From Bacteroidales bacterium UBA2764 (GTDB taxonomy: Bacteria; Bacteroidota; Bacteroidia; Bacteroidales; Paludibacteraceae): 34,032 nucleotides of DNA. Position 1 is the first letter of the stretch; each line of letters starts with the position of its first letter. Made by a program: the position numbers and the translations under genes. Where the stretch lies: the NCBI GenBank assembly GCA_002352705.1, contig DEIW01000042.1, forward strand, positions 14,407-48,438, in the 5' to 3' direction. Shown here piece after piece: positions 29,091-34,032 of the stretch. The notes beneath the pieces are model-generated. The model was not told the origin of the DNA and did no database searches. It saw only the letters and a list, made by a program, of their open reading frames with translations.

Positions 29091-29657
29091 CTTTGCTCCT
29101 AATTTTTGGAGTACTTGGTCCGATACATCCAGTTTGGAGGACATATATATCAGCGCGGGGTCGGCAGAGCGGTCCTTCACTATATCGATTCGTTTTTCGT
29201 TAGCCAGATCCTGGATGGCATTGTATATCTCATCCTGGATAGGTTTGATGAGTGCTTCGCGTTTTTTATATAGTTCCCCGTCCTGTCCGAAATACTTGCG
29301 TTTGAGTTCGAGCACCTCTTGTTCCTTCTTGACGATTTCCTGTTCGCGTTGGGTACGCATGTTTTCAGAGAGGAAGATTTGTTCGGTCTGGTAGTTCGTA
29401 GCCATGACGCGTGCCTCCTGTTGCGCGGCGTCAATCTCTTTCTGCCATCGTTTGGAGAGCATAGTCAACTGTTCGTTCGCCTGTTCGTATTGCGGCAGAT
29501 TTTTCAGGATATACGCCATATCGATGTATGCGATCTGCTGGTCTTTAGCAAAAGCCGTGCCACAAAGCATCAGAGCGGCAATGATAATTGATAATTGATA
29601 CTTCTTAGCCGCAAAGGCACGATAAACTCCGTTTTTGATAATTGATAATTTATTCAT
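29088..29657 (-). CDS. Skp/OmpH-family periplasmic chaperone (second), with repeat-modified signal peptide
   Basis: This 189-residue OmpH-family protein has mature start KDQQIAYIDMAYILKNLPQY, then EQANEQLTMLSKRWQKEIDA, a coiled-coil arm (NMRTQREQEIVKKEQEVLEL, FGQDGELYKKREALIKPIQD) and the closing ADPALIYMSSKLDVSDQVLQ. The N-terminus is odd: MNKLSIIKNGVYRAFAAKKY precedes QLSIIIAALMLCGTAFA, so the signal peptide is about 19 residues longer than in the first copy, and LSII occurs twice. The extra part is read from two ATTGATA repeats and the sequence between them. The hydrophobic core and cleavage site remain, so export is probably kept. It follows bamA by 61 bases. Confidence 0.9.
   Translation of the reverse strand: MNKLSIIKNGVYRAFAAKKYQLSIIIAALMLCGTAFAKDQQIAYIDMAYILKNLPQYEQANEQLTMLSKRWQKEIDAAQQEARVMATNYQTEQIFLSENMRTQREQEIVKKEQEVLELKRKYFGQDGELYKKREALIKPIQDEIYNAIQDLANEKRIDIVKDRSADPALIYMSSKLDVSDQVLQKLGAK
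29582..29652. repeat. ATTGATA units on both sides of a 36-bp block in the second skp-like signal peptide
   Basis: ATAATTGATAATTGATA at 29584-29600 and TTGATAATTGATAATTTA at 29635-29652 flank a block containing GCCGCAAAGGCACGATAAAC. The unit is the T-for-G variant of the ATTGAGA repeat. Confidence 0.82.
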
Positions 29658-29718
29658 AAGTTTTTATCTTTGAGCAGCCATCAGCTGCGGTCTTTATTCA
29701 TTGAGTGTAAGCGGTCTA

Positions 29719-32322
29719 TTACAAGTCTTGTCCAAGTACGAAGTGGAACTGGCTTCCGCTATACTGTTTGGAGCCGTTGATTTCGTCGAATCCCCAACCC
29801 CAGTCAACACCCAGCAGACCGAACATAGGCAGGAAGATACGAACACCGACACCGGCGGAGCGTTTGAGGTTAAACGGATTGTAATCCCGGATATCCGCAA
29901 AACAGTTACCCGCCTCCAGGAACGCCAATGCCCAGATAGTGGCATTCTGTTCCAACGTAATAGGATAACGCAACTCCATTGTAAATTTATTATACAGATA
30001 ACCCATGTTACGTCCGCTGGAAATATCATACGGAGTCAGAGATCCTGCGGAATAACCGCGCAGAGCAACATACTCGGTGGAGTAGCCGGAAGAGTATCCC
30101 GCCATACCGTCGCCACCCATATAATATGTTTCGAACGGCGATTTGGCGTATTTGTTGAAGTAGCCCAGATAGCCGAACTCGGCACGTGTCATGAGGACCA
30201 GTTTGCTATCCCTCGTAAGCGGTGTGAAGACCTTTCCCGAGAATTTCCATTTATGGTACTCAATCAGGTTATACCGTTCCGAAGCGGGCAGTTCCGAATA
30301 GTCTTTACCTGTGATAGCAGACCACGGCGGCGTCACTTTTACGCCTACTACGAATTGCGAACCCCGGCGGGTATATATCGGGTTGTCAATGGACGAACGG
30401 GATAATTGCAGCGAGAGTGCCAAGTTATGCGCCATACCGTTGGTAATCAGCAGATATGGCCAGTCTTTCATCCAATACATCACATAACTCAACTCGGCAT
30501 AGAAACTGAAATAGTCATCCGGCCATTTGAGACGTTTACCATAACCGATAGAAACACCAATCTGGCGGATGAACTTGTCCTTGTCCGCTTCGGCCTCCGC
30601 TAACTGCTGGTAATAATTCGAGTTGCCGGAATAGTAGTAGTAACTGGAATAGGTGTTATACAGGTTCTGGTAGGCACGCTGATAACGGCTGGACCAACCG
30701 GTCTGGTTATAGAAGAAGAAACTGGCACTCAGCTGGTTCGGTCGTTTTCCGCCTAACCACGGTTCCAGGAATGACATCGAAACCTGGGTGGAGTAGATAC
30801 CGTTGGTGCGCAGGTTGATGGAGAACGTCTGTCCTTCGCCTTGCGGCACGATACGGTAGGCTTTCTTGTTAAAGAGATTCTGGATGGCAAAATTGGTGAA
30901 CTTGAATCCGATAGAACCGGTAATACCGGTAGCGCCCCATCCGAGTGAGAATTCAACCTGGTCGCTGGATTTGGTTTCCAATTGGTATGTGATATCTACC
31001 GTTCCGTCTTCCGGATTAGGCTGGATATCGGGCACGAGTTTCTCCTGGTCGAAGTGTCCCATCTGCGCCAACTCACGAAGCGAACGCATGATATCCGACT
31101 GGCTGTACAACTGTCCCGGCTTCGTGTATAACTCGCGGCGCACGACATGCTCGTACACGCGCGTGTTTCCTACAATATTGATTTCATTAATAGTAGCCGG
31201 TTTTCCCTCGTACATACGCATTTCAAAATCGATAGAGTCATTCTCTACATTCACCTCCACGGGTTCCACATTGAAGAAGAGATAGCCGCGGTCTGTGTAC
31301 AGTTTGCTCACAGCGTCGTCATCCGTCTGGAGCCGTTCATTGAGAGTCTTGAGATTATACACATCTCCGGGTTTGACACCGAGGGTGGCATCCAGCAGTT
31401 CGTAGGGATAGATGGTATTTCCGACCCATTTGATAGAGCGTACGTAGTATTTGTCTCCCTCGCTGAGAGTGATATACACATCAACCCGGTTTGGGTTCTC
31501 GGGGTTCGGCACTACGCTGTCCGCAACGATGTATGCGTCGCGGTAGCCGTACTCGTTGTATTTGTCGATGATAGCCTGTTTGTCTTTCTCGTATTCGGAG
31601 GTGACGAATTTCTTGGTGCGGAAGAGGTTGATGATATGGTTATCATTCGTTTTCTTCATCGCTTTGTTGATTTGCAGGTCACTCAGCGCTTTGTTCCCCG
31701 TCAAGTAGATTTTTCCTACCTTTGTCTTTACTTTCTTATCCACTGCAACCAGAACGCGGACATAGCCCGGGTGATCGGGGTCGGCTTTCTGAACGATATG
31801 TACATCGGCGTTATGGAAACCTTTTTCGGCAAAGTATTTCTTGATAACCGTTTTGGCATGATCTTCTACGTTCGGAGTCATCTGGCTACCCTGGCGGATA
31901 CCGGACTTGATTTCCAGATCCTCCCGTTCGCTTTTCTTGAGTCCCTCGAATCTCACCTCGCTGATACGCGGACGCTGCTCCAGTTCTATCACGAGCCAGA
32001 TTTTGTTTCCCTCAATCTTCTTGGCTTTGATCTTGACATTGGAGAACAGACCCTGTTTCCAGAACCGTTTGATGGCTTTGGTGACCTGCGGGCCGGGCAC
32101 TTCAATCTTATCCCCGACGGCCAGTCCGGAGAAACCGATGAGCACGAAATCTTCGTAACTATCCGCTCCTTCCACTTCAATGCCGGCAATTTCGTACGTC
32201 TTATGGGTCAAGCCATATTCGATATCCTGAGCCTTCGCCGCGGGGCAAAGGATCCAGATCGCACATGCAAAAAATAGTATTTTAATGAATCTGTTCACTT
32301 GTTTTTCCAAATCTACGTTCAC
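29719..32322 (-). CDS. bamA: Outer-membrane protein assembly factor BamA
   Basis: This 867-residue Omp85 protein folds and inserts outer-membrane beta barrels. A signal peptide (IKILFFACAIWILCPAAKAQ) precedes five POTRA repeats (about 40-440; IAGIEVEGADSYEDFVLIGF, ISEVRFEGLKKSEREDLEIK, VGKIYLTGNKALSDLQINKA, VRSIKWVGNTIYPYELLDAT, INEINIVGNTRVYEHVVRRE). The 16-stranded barrel follows (EFSLGWGATGITGSIGFKFT, YYMGGDGMAGYSSGYSTEYV with ALRGY, LRYPITLEQNATIWALAFLE). The ARGY-type motif is LRGYSAG, as in the Omp85 VRGY/F loop. The last residues are GSQFHFVLGQDL, without the usual terminal aromatic. ATG 32322 overlaps uppS by 41 bases; an in-frame GTG at 32298 gives a cleaner signal peptide. Confidence 0.95.
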   Translation of the reverse strand: MNVDLEKQVNRFIKILFFACAIWILCPAAKAQDIEYGLTHKTYEIAGIEVEGADSYEDFVLIGFSGLAVGDKIEVPGPQVTKAIKRFWKQGLFSNVKIKAKKIEGNKIWLVIELEQRPRISEVRFEGLKKSEREDLEIKSGIRQGSQMTPNVEDHAKTVIKKYFAEKGFHNADVHIVQKADPDHPGYVRVLVAVDKKVKTKVGKIYLTGNKALSDLQINKAMKKTNDNHIINLFRTKKFVTSEYEKDKQAIIDKYNEYGYRDAYIVADSVVPNPENPNRVDVYITLSEGDKYYVRSIKWVGNTIYPYELLDATLGVKPGDVYNLKTLNERLQTDDDAVSKLYTDRGYLFFNVEPVEVNVENDSIDFEMRMYEGKPATINEINIVGNTRVYEHVVRRELYTKPGQLYSQSDIMRSLRELAQMGHFDQEKLVPDIQPNPEDGTVDITYQLETKSSDQVEFSLGWGATGITGSIGFKFTNFAIQNLFNKKAYRIVPQGEGQTFSINLRTNGIYSTQVSMSFLEPWLGGKRPNQLSASFFFYNQTGWSSRYQRAYQNLYNTYSSYYYYSGNSNYYQQLAEAEADKDKFIRQIGVSIGYGKRLKWPDDYFSFYAELSYVMYWMKDWPYLLITNGMAHNLALSLQLSRSSIDNPIYTRRGSQFVVGVKVTPPWSAITGKDYSELPASERYNLIEYHKWKFSGKVFTPLTRDSKLVLMTRAEFGYLGYFNKYAKSPFETYYMGGDGMAGYSSGYSTEYVALRGYSAGSLTPYDISSGRNMGYLYNKFTMELRYPITLEQNATIWALAFLEAGNCFADIRDYNPFNLKRSAGVGVRIFLPMFGLLGVDWGWGFDEINGSKQYSGSQFHFVLGQDL

Positions 32323-33022
32323 GTTTCTGATAATCGACTATGGCTTTGTAAAACTCTTCTTCGGTGAACTCAGGCCACAGGCAGTCTGTAAAATATAATT
32401 CGCTATAAGCCAATTGCCACAGCAGGAAATTACTGATGCGATACTCGCCGCTGGTACGGATGAGCAGGTCTGGGTCCGGCATCTCCCGGGTGGTCATGAG
32501 TGAAGAAACCAATTGTTCATTGATTTCGTCAGCTCGCAGCTCGCCAGCTTGCGCGCGACGCACTGCCTCGCGTACAGCCTCCGTAATCTCCCATCTGGCT
32601 GAATAACTGAGGGCAATCACCATCGTCAGCCCCGTATTACGGCTCGTCTGGTCTATACATCCTATGAATTTCCGGCGTGTCACTTCCGGCAGACGGTCTA
32701 TATCTCCGATAGTTTGCAACCGCACGTTGTTATTCATCAGCGTCGGTGTCTCTTTTACGATAGTATCTACCAGCAATGACATCAGTGCATCCACTTCCTC
32801 TTTCGGGCGGTTCCAGTTCTCCGTAGAAAAAGTATAGAGCGTGAGATAGCTGATGCCCAATTTGGTAGCTGCTACTGTGATATTATGCACGGTTTCCACT
32901 CCCTGTTTATGACCGAACATACGCGCCAAACCCTGTTTCTTTGCCCATCGGCCGTTACCATCCATGATGATAGCTATGTGCCGTGGGAGACGCTCGTTGT
33001 CTATTTGTGATTTATAATCCAT
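32282..33022 (-). CDS. uppS: Isoprenyl transferase (undecaprenyl diphosphate synthase)
   Basis: This 246-residue cis-prenyltransferase extends farnesyl diphosphate with isopentenyl units to undecaprenyl diphosphate, the lipid carrier for peptidoglycan and O-antigen. Visible motifs are HIAIIMDGNGRWAKKQGLAR near residue 15 with the Mg-binding Asp, FGHKQGVETVHNITVAATKL near 36, YTFSTENWNRPKEEVDALMS near 70, IALSYSARWEITEAVREAVR near 145, and PDPDLLIRTSGEYRISNFLL with WQLAYSELYFTDCLWPEF near 190. Length and order are normal. The end overlaps the bamA frame. The uppS-bamA-skp order is standard in Bacteroidetes. Confidence 0.96.
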   Translation of the reverse strand: MDYKSQIDNERLPRHIAIIMDGNGRWAKKQGLARMFGHKQGVETVHNITVAATKLGISYLTLYTFSTENWNRPKEEVDALMSLLVDTIVKETPTLMNNNVRLQTIGDIDRLPEVTRRKFIGCIDQTSRNTGLTMVIALSYSARWEITEAVREAVRRAQAGELRADEINEQLVSSLMTTREMPDPDLLIRTSGEYRISNFLLWQLAYSELYFTDCLWPEFTEEEFYKAIVDYQKRERRFGKTSEQIH

Positions 33023-33040
33023 AATCAGTTGATATTCACT

Positions 33041-33721
33041 TTAGTCGGTGTTGCATACCCGGCAGGCTTTTTTTGCTTTTGCGAACTCAAAGACAAAGCC
33101 CACCGTGAACATTCCTGTCAGGTCGCAGTTCATCCAGTTCCACCCGTTCATCTGGTGCTTGTTATCCAGTTCGTCCCTGCCTTCCAGATTGTCTGACATA
33201 TAGATATTATGCTGCCAAGCGATATTCAAGCCCACTTGCTCATGAAATTTCCATTTGAATCCGATACCCAGCGGGATATAGGCAGTAGCTCTGAGATTCT
33301 TGGTTCCTACGCCCGACGTTCCTGCGCCGATTCCCAGAAAGATATAGGGAGTATAGGGACGGATACGTTTGTCAAAACGGTTTGCGGTGCCAAAACGGAA
33401 GAAATTGAACTCTGCCATCACATCCACATTCACCAACTGGTTCTGCCATTTGCTATCCAGGCGCTCGCCGCGAATGGTGTAATTATGGCCGGTGATACGC
33501 TGGCCGGAAACCTTGACTTGCAAAGCCCATCGTTTGGTGAACTTGTACCGGAAATGGAGACCGTATGCTTCACGTGGCGCCATGAAAATATGTGGTGCAG
33601 CATCGCCTACATAATAGCCGGCCCCGCCCTGCAATCCGAACTCGCAGAGATACGGTTGTGCCTGAGCCCAAGCCCCTGTACTCAACAGGGAGAAAAACAC
33701 TATGTACAGTAACTTCTTCAA
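33041..33721 (-). CDS. DUF6089-family outer-membrane beta-barrel protein
   Basis: This 226-residue exported protein starts with signal peptide MKKLLYIVFFSLLSTGAWAQ. The mature part is a small barrel of alternating strands: CEFGLQGGAGYYVGDAAPHI, YGLHFRYKFTKRWALQVKVS, VNVDVMAEFNFFRFG, YTPYIFLGIGAGTSG, AYIPLGIGFKWKFHEQVGLN and LTGMFTVGFVFEFAKAKKAC. The family recurs between radA-side genes and uppS-bamA in Bacteroidetes, which fits. The tail CRVCNTD after the last strand is unusual for a barrel and holds two cysteines. Its ATG overlaps the radA stop by four bases, so it is coupled to radA. The function is unknown. Confidence 0.88.
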   Translation of the reverse strand: MKKLLYIVFFSLLSTGAWAQAQPYLCEFGLQGGAGYYVGDAAPHIFMAPREAYGLHFRYKFTKRWALQVKVSGQRITGHNYTIRGERLDSKWQNQLVNVDVMAEFNFFRFGTANRFDKRIRPYTPYIFLGIGAGTSGVGTKNLRATAYIPLGIGFKWKFHEQVGLNIAWQHNIYMSDNLEGRDELDNKHQMNGWNWMNCDLTGMFTVGFVFEFAKAKKACRVCNTD

Positions 33722-34032
33722 TTCTGATTCTTGATTAACAACCGGAAGGCGTCTGTCACTCTTCTGACAGGTACGACCTGGATGGTATATCGTTTGTTAT
33801 CTATCTTGTTATCCGCCGGTACCAAGATGCGGCTGAATCCTAATTTCTGCGCTTCGGCGATGCGTTGCTCAATGCGGTTCACGGGGCGAATTTCTCCTGC
33901 CAGTCCCACCTCTCCGCATAAGCAAGTGGCGGTATCCAGGGCGATATCCATATTACTGCTCAACACGGCTGCCAGCACGGCGAGGTCGATAGCCGGATCC
34001 TGTACCCGTAGTCCTCCTGCGATATTCAGGAA
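33718..34032 (-). CDS. radA: DNA repair protein RadA, C-terminal part (runs off the window)
   Basis: The minus-strand frame is open from 34032 to the stop at 33718 and gives 104 residues of the RadA C-terminus. It has the Lon-protease-like domain: FLNIAGGLRVQDPAIDLAVL, AAVLSSNMDIALDTATCLCG, EVGLAGEIRPVNRIEQRIAE and AQKLGFSRILVPADNK. RadA is a branch-migration helicase in homologous recombination. The zinc finger and RecA-like core lie beyond the window edge. An ATG at 33978 is internal and not the start. It is the first gene seen of the long minus-strand run. Confidence 0.93.
   Translation of the reverse strand, partial: FLNIAGGLRVQDPAIDLAVLAAVLSSNMDIALDTATCLCGEVGLAGEIRPVNRIEQRIAEAQKLGFSRILVPADNKIDNKRYTIQVVPVRRVTDAFRLLIKNQN

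Overview
The window looks like a chromosomal segment of a Bacteroidales bacterium (gut or rumen type). Three things point there. Most intergenic gaps that carry promoters show the Bacteroidetes form, TTTG, then exactly 20 bases, then TAnnTTTG, and most genes lack a Shine-Dalgarno sequence. The protein families are typical of the order: DUF6089 beside BamA and UppS, OmpA with LysM, FISUMP domains, a conserved 39-residue MADGYLES small protein, and a pta-ackA pair. Housekeeping genes sit in normal contexts, and I see no phage or conjugative genes.

Layout. 1-1094 (-) is the 5' part of pnp. 1208-5459 (-) holds a CPA2 antiporter, an OmpA-domain protein, a CAU tRNA with a 14-bp hairpin behind it, and an OmpA-LysM protein. 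5937-11352 (+) is a run of pta, a four-helix-bundle (23S rRNA IVP) gene, ackA, a GH13 glycosidase and a UbiA prenyltransferase. 11377-13454 (-) is a two-gene unit with its own promoter: a secreted transglutaminase-like protein and an anchored small protein. 13630-22729 (-) is a tight nine-gene run of secreted proteins. 22851-23260 (-) holds no protein gene but a candidate structured RNA with promoters and a terminator. 23496-24623 (+) is an AAA ATPase flanked by about 55-bp direct repeats. 24721-34032 (-) is an envelope run: radA (partial), DUF6089, uppS, bamA, two skp-like genes, a small ORF, an MFS transporter, murF and a coiled-coil membrane protein, ended by a clear terminator at 24653-24678.

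The most unusual region is 13630-22729. Seven of its nine genes carry a CsgG/LpoB-like N-terminal module or a remnant of it (five show FQRTG, one FQQSG), behind signal peptides that are often nearly identical (MKKLLIILLSALSLTAVAQ type). The C-terminal parts differ completely: none, coiled coil plus two membrane segments, two different FGE-sulfatase domains, a FISUMP domain, and an FSQGNLQY-type Bacteroidales surface domain. The other two genes are LPP20-like. CsgG-like plus LPP20-like partners recall FlgO/FlgP/FlgT and suggest an outer-membrane or periplasmic assembly with exchangeable display domains. That function is inference.

Upstream of this operon, 22881-23082 folds into a long imperfect hairpin (8, 8, 11, 6 and 7 bp helices in register) with a large asymmetric bubble. 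A promoter-like sequence lies at its 5' end and a terminator at its 3' end. It could be a 6S-like RNA or a regulatory leader.

A second theme is short tandem and dispersed repeats between and inside genes: 7-bp units (ATTGAGA, ATTGATA, GTACAAT), an approximately 45-bp CATTTACC element in four copies, 11-bp x4, 10-bp x3 and 16-bp x3. Several lie inside reading frames in frame (murF, MFS transporter, the second skp signal peptide) or supply the ends of genes (IVP gene, small ORF).
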